This document shows positions 41,825 through 49,868 of a DNA stretch of 52,199 nt, piece by piece; position 1 is the stretch's first letter; every line of letters starts with the position of its first letter. The DNA lies in assembly GCA_002436015.1 (NCBI GenBank), contig DIXJ01000012.1, positions 1 to 52,199 on the forward strand, given 5' to 3'. The stretch is from Synergistaceae bacterium UBA6083. Lineage in GTDB: Bacteria > Synergistota > Synergistia > Synergistales > 79-D21. Made by a program: the position numbers and the translations under genes. Under the pieces are notes generated by a model. The model had not been told where the DNA came from and searched no databases. It saw nothing but the letters and a program-made list of their open reading frames with translations.

Positions 41825-42815
41825 CGAGCGCGAAGCTAGGCGGATAGAGGATGCCGATCTCCTGGAGGTCGGCAGGGGAGTCATCGTTGCCGAAGCGGAA
41901 GAACTGGCGCTTGCAGCGGCACGGCTGGGTCCAGAGATCGTGAAGGCGGCCCGGCTGGTCCAGGCCTGCGCCGGGAGACTTGTCGTGTCGGGCCTCGGGA
42001 AATCGGGGCTCATCGGACGAAAGATCGCCGCCACGCTCGCTTCCCTGGGCACTCCCGCCTTTTTCCTGCACGCGACGGAGGGAAGCCACGGGGATCTCGG
42101 CATGGTCCGGCGGGAGGACGTCGGCCTTTTCATCAGCCATAGCGGCGAGACGAGGGAAGTGCTGGAGCTCCTGCCTTTCTTCAGGCGAATTGGGGCCCCC
42201 GTCATCGCCATGACCGGGAACCTGAATTCCAGGCTTGCCAGAAACGCGGACGTTGTCCTGGATGCCTGCATCCGCAGGGAGGCCGATCCTCTGGGGCTTG
42301 CCCCGACCAGCAGCACGACGCTCCAGTTGGCCCTGGGGGACGCCCTCTCCGGAATGGTGACCGAACTGAGGGGACTCTGTCCCGAAGATTTTGCCCTTTT
42401 CCATCCCGGCGGAAGCCTTGGGAAGCGCCTTCTACTGAAGGTGGCAGACCTCATGGGATCGGGGGAGCGGGTCCCTCTTGTCCCGGACGATGCCACGGTG
42501 AAGCGGGCCCTCTTCGAGATCACCAGCAAGGGATACGGTGCAGCTTTTGTCGTCAAACCCACTGGAGCGCTGACGGGAATTTTCACTGACGGAGACCTGC
42601 GCCGACTCCTGGAAGACAGGGGACCGGGGGGCCTGGAGTTGCCTGTTTCGGAGGTCATGACCCGCCATCCTAAGACAATCGAGGAGGAAAAGCTTGCCGC
42701 TGAAGCTATGGCCCTGATGGAGCGGCACGAGATCTCGGTCCTGGCGGTGGTCGAAGGAAACGTACCCGTGGGGATCATACACATTCATGACCTGCTGAAA
42801 GCCGGGGTGGCCTGA
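41808..42815 (+). CDS. kdsD: Arabinose-5-phosphate isomerase KdsD
   Basis: 335 residues. Converts ribulose-5-P to arabinose-5-P, the first Kdo precursor. SIS domain (~45-190) with SGLGKSGLIGRKIAATLAS, SHGDLGMV, ISHSGETREVLELLP and TSSTTLQLALGDAL. FHPGGSLGKRLL links to two CBS domains (~205-335: FTDGDLRRLLED; VSEVMTRHP). ATG 41808 lies inside kdsA. Confidence 0.94.
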   Translation: MVSLPNEREARRIEDADLLEVGRGVIVAEAEELALAAARLGPEIVKAARLVQACAGRLVVSGLGKSGLIGRKIAATLASLGTPAFFLHATEGSHGDLGMVRREDVGLFISHSGETREVLELLPFFRRIGAPVIAMTGNLNSRLARNADVVLDACIRREADPLGLAPTSSTTLQLALGDALSGMVTELRGLCPEDFALFHPGGSLGKRLLLKVADLMGSGERVPLVPDDATVKRALFEITSKGYGAAFVVKPTGALTGIFTDGDLRRLLEDRGPGGLELPVSEVMTRHPKTIEEEKLAAEAMALMERHEISVLAVVEGNVPVGIIHIHDLLKAGVA

Positions 42816-42816
42816 G

Positions 42817-44082
42817 CTGACACCGGGAACCTACCGTTTCCTGACACAGATGGCCTACCCTGCACTCTATCCCTGGTTGGCCTGGAAATACCGGGAAGGT
42901 CTTGCGGAAAGGCGGGGCCTTTACTCTGCGCAGGTTGCGCAACTTGGCAGGGAAAAGCCATTCTGGATCCACGCCGTTTCGGTTGGCGAGGTCCAGTCGG
43001 CATTGCCCTTTGTTTCGGCCATGAGGAACGGTGGCTATGGAGGTCCCGTCCTTCTCTCCACAATCACCTCCACCGGAAAAACCATGGCCCTCCAGGAAAT
43101 GGACAGCCTGATCGATGCCCATGTCTTTTATCCCTGGGATGTCCCTCGGGTGATCGATCGAGCCCTGGATGCGCTTTCCCCCCGTATCTACACGGTCATG
43201 GAGACGGAGATCTGGCCGAACCTCCTGCTGGAGCTTGAGAAGAGAGACATCCCGGCTTACATGGTCAATGCCCGGTTTTCCGAGAAATCCTTCCTCCGGG
43301 CCCTGAAGAACAAGCCTTTCTGGTCGAGGATTCTCTCCACCTTCCGGCGGATATTCGCCCGGAGCGGAGAAGACGAGGCCCGGATCAGGGAGATGGGAGT
43401 GGATTCTTCGCGGCTGTGCCGGTTGGGGGATTCGAAGGTCGATGCGCTCATGGAGCGAAAGAAAAGCGTTGACGGTTCCAAACTCGCCCCGGTCATGGGG
43501 GGGAAAGGCCCTGTATTCGTTGCGGGGAGCACCCACCCCGGGGAGGAGGAAACCGTGCTTGAGGCTTTTGCGGTTGTCAGGCGGGAACTGCCGGAAAGCC
43601 GGTTGGTCCTGGCTCCCAGGCACCCTGAAAGAGGGGGAGAGGTCCTGTCCCTTGCCATGCTGCAGGGAGAGGCCTGCCTCTTGTCGAAATGGGCCCCGGG
43701 TTGGACTATACTTGTGGTTGACCGGATAGGCATCCTTTTCGATTTTTACGGTCGCTCCGACGCAGCCTTCGTAGGAGGAAGCCTTGTCCGGAAGGGCGGG
43801 CAGAACCTGCTGGAACCGCTCGCCTGGGGTGTCCCGGTTTTTCATGGGCCGCACATGGAGGATTTTCAAGATTTGGCAAGCCTTGCTTCCAGGGCGGGTT
43901 TGTCACGAAGGATAGAAAACGCCGGAAGCCTTGCATCCGCCTGGATTGAGACCGTTGGTCCCGAGTTCGAGAATAACACTTTCGGGCAGCGCTGCGAGGC
44001 GTTTCTCGCCGGGATCGGCGGGGCATCGGCCAAGACGTGGGAAGAGATAGCCTCGGATAATAAAAAACTTCTTTGGGAGTGA
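42817..44082 (+). CDS. waaA: Kdo transferase (3-deoxy-D-manno-octulosonic acid transferase)
   Basis: About 421 residues. GT-B, GT30; adds Kdo from CMP-Kdo to lipid IVA at the inner membrane. Features: N-terminal anchor segment, FWIHAVSVGEVQSALP (catalytic Glu), LLSTITSTGKTMA, METEIWPNLLLELEKRDIPAYMVNARFSEKS split over two helices, VFVAGSTHPGEEE, GGSLVRKGGQNLLEPLAWG and HGPHMEDFQD. ATG 42850 lacks a ribosome site and would remove the family-typical YRFLTQ start. CTG 42817, 6 nt after GGGGTGG, fits better. Whether it adds one or two residues is not readable. If Kdo8N is made, this enzyme must accept it. Confidence 0.93.
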   Translation: MTPGTYRFLTQMAYPALYPWLAWKYREGLAERRGLYSAQVAQLGREKPFWIHAVSVGEVQSALPFVSAMRNGGYGGPVLLSTITSTGKTMALQEMDSLIDAHVFYPWDVPRVIDRALDALSPRIYTVMETEIWPNLLLELEKRDIPAYMVNARFSEKSFLRALKNKPFWSRILSTFRRIFARSGEDEARIREMGVDSSRLCRLGDSKVDALMERKKSVDGSKLAPVMGGKGPVFVAGSTHPGEEETVLEAFAVVRRELPESRLVLAPRHPERGGEVLSLAMLQGEACLLSKWAPGWTILVVDRIGILFDFYGRSDAAFVGGSLVRKGGQNLLEPLAWGVPVFHGPHMEDFQDLASLASRAGLSRRIENAGSLASAWIETVGPEFENNTFGQRCEAFLAGIGGASAKTWEEIASDNKKLLWE

Positions 44083-44087
44083 TGGGT

Positions 44088-45251
44088 GTGAACATGTTCA
44101 ACCTTTTTGTTGCCGGCCGGATCAGTTTCGGGCCGGGCGTATCGGGCAGGATTGGGGAATTGGCCAGGAACCTTGGGGCAAAGCGGGCCGTCCTCGTCAC
44201 CGACGAGAGCATGGAGCGCATCGGGATCAGTGACCGGATCGCGGGCATCATGGAAAAAGAGGGAGTCGAAACCTGCATCTTCTCGGGCGTGGAGCCCGAA
44301 CCCTCCGTAGAAACCACGGATGCCGTGGCCATGTTGGCCCGTGAGCACGACTGCCAGCTTGTCGTCGGCCTGGGCGGCGGGAGTTGCATGGACGTGGCCA
44401 AGGCCGTCAGCGTCCTGATCACCAACGAGGGCTCCGCGTCCCTTTACCAGGGACTTGGGCTCGTGAAGAAGGCCGGCGTGCCGAAGATCATGATTCCGAC
44501 GACTTCCGGAACGGGCTCGGAGGTAACCTTCACCTCGGTCCTCATCCGCAAGAGCGACGGTTTCAAGGGCGGGATTAATGACGACAAGCTCTACCCGGAC
44601 TTCAGCCTTCTCGATCCCGAACTCGCCCTGACGATGCCTCCAAAGGTCACGGCCAGCACGGGAATGGATGCCCTTACGCATGCCATCGAGGCCTTTACCA
44701 GCAAGGCGGCTTCCCCGATGAGCGACCTCTTTGCCCGGGAAGCGATCGAAAAGATCGGGAGCGCTCTTCGCGTTGCCACGTGGAACGGCTCGAACCTGGA
44801 AGCGCGCAGCGAGATGATGCTGGCCTCGCTTTACGGCGGCATCGCCCTTGCGAACGCGGGCGTGGGCGCCTGCCATTCCCTGGCTTATCCCCTGGGAAGC
44901 ATGTTCGGGGTCGGGCATGGCGTGGCGAACGCCCTGCTGGTGCCGTATGTCTGCCGCTACAATGCCCTGGCCGCCCCCGAGCGCTACTACGAGGTTTCAT
45001 GCCTCCTCGACTATTCCCCTGATGGGCTCCCCCTGAGGGAGGGTGCCCTGGATTGCGCGGAGGCCTTGCACGAACTGGTTGAGGACCTGGCGCTGCCTTC
45101 CAGGCTGAAGGCCTTGAAGGTCGGCATCAAGCCCGAGCACTTTGACGAAATGGCCGTGAAGGCCCTGGCCGTCGCTCGGCCGATGGCAAACAACCCCAGG
45201 CCCATGGACAAGGAAGCCTGCGTGGCAATTTACAGGGAGGCGATGGAATAA
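44088..45251 (+). CDS. kdnB: Iron-containing alcohol dehydrogenase, probable KdnB (Kdo 8-oxidase)
   Basis: About 387 residues. Type III metal alcohol dehydrogenase: NAD-binding LVVGLGGGSCMDVAKAV, MIPTTSGTGSEVTFTSV, and iron ligands in STGMDALTHAIEAF (Asp, His) and ACHSLAYPLGSMFGVGHGVANAL (two His). Family members oxidise many alcohols. Next to waaA, and followed by an aminotransferase with one-base overlap, it best fits KdnB, which oxidises C8 of Kdo to an aldehyde in Shewanella. GTG 44088 is 8 nt after GGGAG; ATG 44094 (MFNLFVAG) is possible. A generic fermentative dehydrogenase is the main alternative. Confidence 0.75.
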   Translation: MNMFNLFVAGRISFGPGVSGRIGELARNLGAKRAVLVTDESMERIGISDRIAGIMEKEGVETCIFSGVEPEPSVETTDAVAMLAREHDCQLVVGLGGGSCMDVAKAVSVLITNEGSASLYQGLGLVKKAGVPKIMIPTTSGTGSEVTFTSVLIRKSDGFKGGINDDKLYPDFSLLDPELALTMPPKVTASTGMDALTHAIEAFTSKAASPMSDLFAREAIEKIGSALRVATWNGSNLEARSEMMLASLYGGIALANAGVGACHSLAYPLGSMFGVGHGVANALLVPYVCRYNALAAPERYYEVSCLLDYSPDGLPLREGALDCAEALHELVEDLALPSRLKALKVGIKPEHFDEMAVKALAVARPMANNPRPMDKEACVAIYREAME

Positions 45252-46456
45252 TGCCCGGTTTCGAGCTGTTCGACCAGCAGGAAATTGATGCCCTTGCGGA
45301 AGTGATCAGGAGCAAGGTCGTTCACCGCTACTGGTTCCAGGGGATGAGGAACGGCGTATGGAAGGTGGAGGAATTCGAGAAGGCCGTCGCGGATAAGTTC
45401 GGCTCGAAGCACTGCCTGGCCGTTTCAAGCGGAAGCGCAGCCCTTTACGTGGCGCTGAAGGCCCTCGGGATCGGGCCGGGAGACGAGATCATCACGAGTC
45501 CCTTCACGTTCATCGCCACCATGGAATCCATCCTGGAATGCGGGGCCGTCCCCGTGCTGGCCGAGGTGGACGAAAGCCTGACCCTCGACCCCAACTCTGT
45601 TGAAGAGCTCATTACCGAGAGGACGAAAGCGATCATGCCCGTCCACATGTTCGGGGCCACAGCAGACATGGACCCGTTCAAAACGATCTGCGACGAGTAC
45701 GGTCTTTTCCTCCTGGAGGATTCCTGCCAGGCCATGGGTGCGAAGTACAAGGGCCGCTATGCCGGGACGATTGGCAAGTTCGGTCCTTACAGTTTGGATC
45801 CGGTGAAGATCGTTACTGTCGGCGAGGGGGGTCTCATCGTGACCGACGACGAGGACCTTTACCACAAAATGGAGTATTACCACGACCACGGCCACATCCA
45901 CGACAACAGCATCGAGCGGGGGGCCGAAGGGAAAGCCTGCCTCGGCTTCAACTTCCGGATGAGCGAACTCGGGGGTGCCATGGGACTTGTGCAGCTCGGG
46001 AAACTTGACATGGCGATCGAAAAGATGAAGGAATCCAAGAAGAAGATCCTCGAGGGCATCGGGAATGTCGACGGCCTGGCCTTAAGGGCCCTGGCCGACC
46101 GGGAAGGAGATACAGCCACGCAAACCGTATTCCTGCTGCCCACCGCAGAGGCCGCAAGGAAATTCCAGAAGGCTTCCAAGGAAGCGGGTGTCCCCTGCGG
46201 GAACCTCTCCGACAACACCTGGCACTATGCCAGGCACTGGGCGACCCTGCGCGAGGGAACGATGTTCAGTCGCCTCCGTTGTCCCTACGATTGCCCATAC
46301 GTGGAAGAGATGCCGACCTACCGACCGGTGGAGTGGCCCCAGACCCATGCCATACTGAGCCGTACCGCGGTCTACGGGATGGACATCCTCATGGACGACA
46401 GCCGTATTGAAAAGATCGTCAATGCGGTCCAGGCAGGAGCGAAGGCCGCCCTGTAA
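45251..46456 (+). CDS. kdnA: DegT/DnrJ/EryC1-family aminotransferase, probable KdnA (8-amino-Kdo)
   Basis: 401 residues. PLP-dependent sugar aminotransferase. SSGSAALYVALKALGIGPGDEI, TSPFTFIATMESI and LEDSCQAMGAKYKGR are family motifs; the PLP lysine is in SLDPVKIVTVGEGG. The N-terminus MPGFELFD and the HDHGH and DNTWHYARHW segments resemble what I recall of Shewanella KdnA, which aminates the C8 aldehyde of Kdo with glutamate to give Kdo8N. That memory needs an alignment. It shares one base with kdnB and closes the envelope operon. Alternatives (ArnB, PglE-like) are less likely given the dehydrogenase partner. Confidence 0.75.
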   Translation: MPGFELFDQQEIDALAEVIRSKVVHRYWFQGMRNGVWKVEEFEKAVADKFGSKHCLAVSSGSAALYVALKALGIGPGDEIITSPFTFIATMESILECGAVPVLAEVDESLTLDPNSVEELITERTKAIMPVHMFGATADMDPFKTICDEYGLFLLEDSCQAMGAKYKGRYAGTIGKFGPYSLDPVKIVTVGEGGLIVTDDEDLYHKMEYYHDHGHIHDNSIERGAEGKACLGFNFRMSELGGAMGLVQLGKLDMAIEKMKESKKKILEGIGNVDGLALRALADREGDTATQTVFLLPTAEAARKFQKASKEAGVPCGNLSDNTWHYARHWATLREGTMFSRLRCPYDCPYVEEMPTYRPVEWPQTHAILSRTAVYGMDILMDDSRIEKIVNAVQAGAKAAL

Positions 46457-46476
46457 AAAGGGAAAAAGGGAGAAAA

Positions 46477-46520
46477 AAACGGAGAGTGGGCCGTCGCGGC
46501 GGGCCCACTCTCCGTTTCTT
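46477..46520 (+). terminator. Terminator closing the envelope operon
   Basis: 16-bp perfect stem (46477-46492 and 46502-46517, 9-nt loop), flanked by an A-run on the left and TTTCTT on the right. It begins 20 nt after the kdnA stop and ends 16 nt before the next gene. Confidence 0.85.
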
Positions 46521-46536
46521 GAAGGGAACTGAGCCT

Positions 46537-47703
46537 ATGTCGGGACCACAATCGATCCTCATCCTTTCAGACGGAATACGCGGTCACGTGAACCAGAGCC
46601 GGGGCGTGGCTCTCTGGCTGGCTCGCCTTTCCGGGGCCGTGACCTGCGAGCTTGAGGTCCCGAGACTATCGAGCCCGGCACGCTTCGCGGCACTAAAGAT
46701 TCGTGCAAGGATCCTTGCAAAGGGAGGCAAGGAAGCCGCGCGGAGTTGGCTGGAACATTCGGGAGGCTCAGGGCTTCTAGGAAAGGCTTTCCAAATTCTT
46801 GAAGAAAGCAAGGTTGCCGGGAGAGACGTGCTTTGCCTGTCGACCGGAAGCTCCGCTGCGCCGTACGGCCTTGCCCTTGCCCGGGTTATCGGTGCCCGGT
46901 CGGCGACGGTGATGACTCCATCTGTCCTGGGAACGGAACCGTTCGACTTCGCAATTGTCCCGGTTCACGATGTACCAGGGCAGGCGGCGAATATCTACCC
47001 GACACTTGGAGCACCAAACGCAATTGACGGAGAAAAACTCGCCTGGGAATCGGAATCGCTCTTTACCCGTTATCCACCGCAATCATCACAGCGTTGGGGT
47101 GTGCTCGTTGGCGGCGATGATGCGAATTACCGGATTTCACCCGGCTGGGTCAAGGACATGATCGGCCAACTGGCGGACCATGCCGTGGGAGCGAAGGCGG
47201 ACCTTTATGTCACCACCTCCCGCAGGACGAGTTCGGAAGCCGAGCAGGCCCTTGTGGACCTGGCGGAACGCTTTCCGGTTTTCAGGATGCTTTTCCTGGC
47301 TTCGAAAGATCCGGAGAACCCCGTCCCGGGAATCCTCGGTGGGTGCCAGGCAATCTTCTGCACGGAAGATTCGGTTTCGATGGTTTCGGAAGCGGCCAGC
47401 GCGGGATTCTCGGTGAGGATACTCCGGGTCGGGAAAAAAGCAGGTTTAAAGCGGGTCCTGCAGGTGGCGACCTCCTGGCTGGTCGGAAAGGGAGCCTTGC
47501 CGTACCGATTCCTCTGGGGCGCGCCCCGCTTTGACGTCATGCTGGAAAGCTTCAAGACAAAGGGATTGGCAACCGAGGCCTTTGGTAAGGAAGTTAATGC
47601 CGTGAAGGCGGAAAGCCCGGGAAATGATGTGTTTAACGAAGCCCGGGATGCCGCGGCCTGGATCGTCCGGGAGTGGGAGAGGAAGGAGCACGGGGCCCGA
47701 TGA
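46537..47703 (+). CDS. ELM1/GtrOC1-family (DUF1022) protein
   Basis: 388 residues. Opens ILILSDGIRGHVNQSRGVALWLA, the hallmark of the ELM1 (mitochondrial fission) family, whose bacterial members are putative nucleoside-diphosphosugar transferases of GT-B type. LCLSTGSSAAPYGLALARV, VLVGGDDANYRIS, TTSRRTSSEAEQ, and FCTEDSVSMVSEAASAG support this. Location before glycosyltransferases suggests a role in core or O-polysaccharide. GAAGGGA precedes ATG 46537. Acceptor unknown. Confidence 0.85.
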   Translation: MSGPQSILILSDGIRGHVNQSRGVALWLARLSGAVTCELEVPRLSSPARFAALKIRARILAKGGKEAARSWLEHSGGSGLLGKAFQILEESKVAGRDVLCLSTGSSAAPYGLALARVIGARSATVMTPSVLGTEPFDFAIVPVHDVPGQAANIYPTLGAPNAIDGEKLAWESESLFTRYPPQSSQRWGVLVGGDDANYRISPGWVKDMIGQLADHAVGAKADLYVTTSRRTSSEAEQALVDLAERFPVFRMLFLASKDPENPVPGILGGCQAIFCTEDSVSMVSEAASAGFSVRILRVGKKAGLKRVLQVATSWLVGKGALPYRFLWGAPRFDVMLESFKTKGLATEAFGKEVNAVKAESPGNDVFNEARDAAAWIVREWERKEHGAR

Positions 47704-48737
47704 AGATCCTCATGATCCTGCCCGAGTTCGAAGAAGGAGGGGTGGAGCGGCACGTCCTCTGGCTTTCGACGGAACTATCGACCCTCGGGCATACGGTTTC
47801 AATCGTCACCGCAGGTGGCCGGCTGGAAGAAAAACTCCCGCCTGAAGTCCGGGTCATGCACCTTCCCGTTCACAGGAAAAACCCGTTTACGGCCTTTTTC
47901 TCAGCGGTCCGGATCGCAAGGATAGCCAGGCTGGAGGCTTTTGACCTGCTCCATGCCCACTCGCGCGTGCCTGCCTGGATTGCCTGGTGGGCAAGCCGGA
48001 TGTCGGGGAAACCCTGGATTTTGACGGCCCATGACCGTTACAGGAAAAACTTTGCCATCGGTCCTTTTTGGAAAGCCGATGGTGCTATCTGTGTCAGCGT
48101 AGCCGTTCGGTCACACCTGGAAGGATTCCTTCCGATAAATGCCGTGGTCATCAGGAACGGCATCCCTGATCCTTCAGCCCGGTGGCAACGAAAAGAGGGA
48201 CCAGGTCCGTTCCGCTTCCTCTTCGTAGGGCGGTTGACGCGCCGGAAAGGCCTGCACGTCGCCCTTTCGGCATTAGCTTCGGTAAAGGAGATCCGCTGGG
48301 TGCTGGACATCCTTGGCGACGGCCCCCAAAGGGAAGAACTTGAAGCCATGACCGTGGGTTTAGGGCTGGAAGAAAGAGTCCGGTTCCACGGCTTTCGCGA
48401 CGACGTGGGAACCTGGATGGCCTCGTCGGATTGCCTTCTCTTCCCATCTTTCGACGAGGGCATGCCCTTGACCCTTATGCAGGGAATCCGAACGGGAGTT
48501 CCCGTACTGGCTTCAGGGATCGATCCCGTCCTCGAGCTGGTGGGCGAGGAAGCCGCCGGCCTCATCCCCCCCGGGGAGGCTAAAACCTGGGAAAGGGCCC
48601 TTTCCGGGGTTGCAAGCCGGGAATGCGAAGCCCCCGTGTTCAATCCTGCGCTTGTGCCGTCCAGTGCTGAAATGGCGGCCCGGGTCGAAACTTATCTCAA
48701 AACGATCGTGAGCGGCGGAAAGGAACAGACATCATGA
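47700..48737 (+). CDS. Glycosyltransferase family 4
   Basis: 345 residues, GT-B. N-terminal acceptor domain starts MKILMILPEFEEGGVERHV; donor domain has FLFVGRLTRRKGLHVALSAL, LDILGDGP, VRFHGFRDDVGTWM and the E-x7-E-type SFDEGMPLTLMQGI. It probably transfers a sugar in LPS core or surface glycan synthesis, in the cytoplasm or at the inner membrane. Donor and acceptor unknown. Overlaps ATGA with both neighbours. Confidence 0.88.
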   Translation: MKILMILPEFEEGGVERHVLWLSTELSTLGHTVSIVTAGGRLEEKLPPEVRVMHLPVHRKNPFTAFFSAVRIARIARLEAFDLLHAHSRVPAWIAWWASRMSGKPWILTAHDRYRKNFAIGPFWKADGAICVSVAVRSHLEGFLPINAVVIRNGIPDPSARWQRKEGPGPFRFLFVGRLTRRKGLHVALSALASVKEIRWVLDILGDGPQREELEAMTVGLGLEERVRFHGFRDDVGTWMASSDCLLFPSFDEGMPLTLMQGIRTGVPVLASGIDPVLELVGEEAAGLIPPGEAKTWERALSGVASRECEAPVFNPALVPSSAEMAARVETYLKTIVSGGKEQTS

Positions 48738-49792
48738 AAATCCTTCACTATGTCGACGAGAACCGGCTATCGTGGGCGGTTCCCTGGCTCCAGCTACTGG
48801 AAGGACTGGGAACCGTCGGGCTTCAAAACGTGATTGCCTGTCGGCCTGGCGGCACTCTGGAAGGCCTTGCGCGGGGAAGAGGGTTCAAAGTGGTGACGTA
48901 CCGTCCAGCCCTTCAGTCGATTTCGGTCCTTTGCCGGGGATTCGGGAAAATCGTTTCAAATGTGAAACCGGACTTGATCCATACGCGCCTGTCCTCGGCG
49001 GCCCTGATTGGCGGATATTGGGGAAAAAAGGCGGGAATCCCGGTTGTCTCAACCGTTGATAAATACCCGAAAGGCAAGTATTACCAAAACACGGACCTCC
49101 TGTTTGCCTGCTCGAGTGCCGTGGCTTCCCACATGCTTGCCGAAGGCTTTCCCGGCGAGCGAGTCGTCGTGGTCCATAACCCGGTCGACACGTCCCGGTA
49201 CAAGAGAGACGATGAAAAGCGAGTTCTTTTCCGCAGGGAGCAGGAGGTCGAAGGAGACGACCTCGTGGTTCTTGGCGCCGGAAGGCTTGTTGATTGGAAA
49301 GGTTTCGACCTGTTGGTCAGGGCTTTTTCCAGGGTCGAGGTCCCCCGCTCGTGTCTCTGGATCGTCGGGAGTGGGCCTGAAGAGGGAAAAATCAGGGCGG
49401 AGATCGAAAGGACCGGAGCGCGGGCAAGGCTTTTCCCCTTTACGGAGGACGTCCGTTCCCACCTCTGGGCTGCCGATGTGTTTGCCCAACCCTCAACTGA
49501 GCCCGAGGGTTTCAGCCTGATGCTTCTTGAGGCCATGAGCGCAGGACTTCCCGTCATCGCGACAAGGATCGGCGGCACGACAGACATCCTTAGGGACGGG
49601 TTCGATGGCTGGGCGATAGAGCCAGGAAGCGAAGCCGCCCTGGAAACATCCTTGAAGAAGGTCCTGGATACAGGCAGGGATGCGTTGGCTTTGCTGGGGC
49701 GCAACGCCGAGGAAAGGTCCGGGGAGTTCACCATTTCGACACTTGCCCGGAAAACGCGGAGCCTTTACGAAACCGTCTTGCGAAAGTCCTAA
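48734..49792 (+). CDS. Glycosyltransferase family 4
   Basis: 352 residues, GT-B. MKILHYVDENRLSWAVPWLQLLEGL, IHTRLSSAALIGGYWGKK, VVVHNPVDTSRYK, LGAGRLVDWKGFDLLVRAF, IVGSGPEEGKIRAEI, FTEDVRSHLWAADVFAQPS and EGFSLMLLEAMSAGLPVIAT form a classical GT4 series. It is the third gene of the second operon and overlaps its neighbour by 4 nt. Partner sugars unknown. Its lysine-arginine 'KLR' acceptor side differs from the previous gene, so the two are not recent duplicates. Confidence 0.9.
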   Translation: MKILHYVDENRLSWAVPWLQLLEGLGTVGLQNVIACRPGGTLEGLARGRGFKVVTYRPALQSISVLCRGFGKIVSNVKPDLIHTRLSSAALIGGYWGKKAGIPVVSTVDKYPKGKYYQNTDLLFACSSAVASHMLAEGFPGERVVVVHNPVDTSRYKRDDEKRVLFRREQEVEGDDLVVLGAGRLVDWKGFDLLVRAFSRVEVPRSCLWIVGSGPEEGKIRAEIERTGARARLFPFTEDVRSHLWAADVFAQPSTEPEGFSLMLLEAMSAGLPVIATRIGGTTDILRDGFDGWAIEPGSEAALETSLKKVLDTGRDALALLGRNAEERSGEFTISTLARKTRSLYETVLRKS

Positions 49793-49868
49793 AAACGGAA
49801 AAAAAGGTCCATGGAAGATGGTTCTCTCCTGGGAAGCGTGTAATCTGACAGGGACGGAGGCAAAAAGG

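Noticed and set aside
40955..42784. A 609-residue minus-strand frame over kdsA and kdsD
   Set aside because: Shadow of two canonical genes; no motif, Ser/Arg-rich composition.
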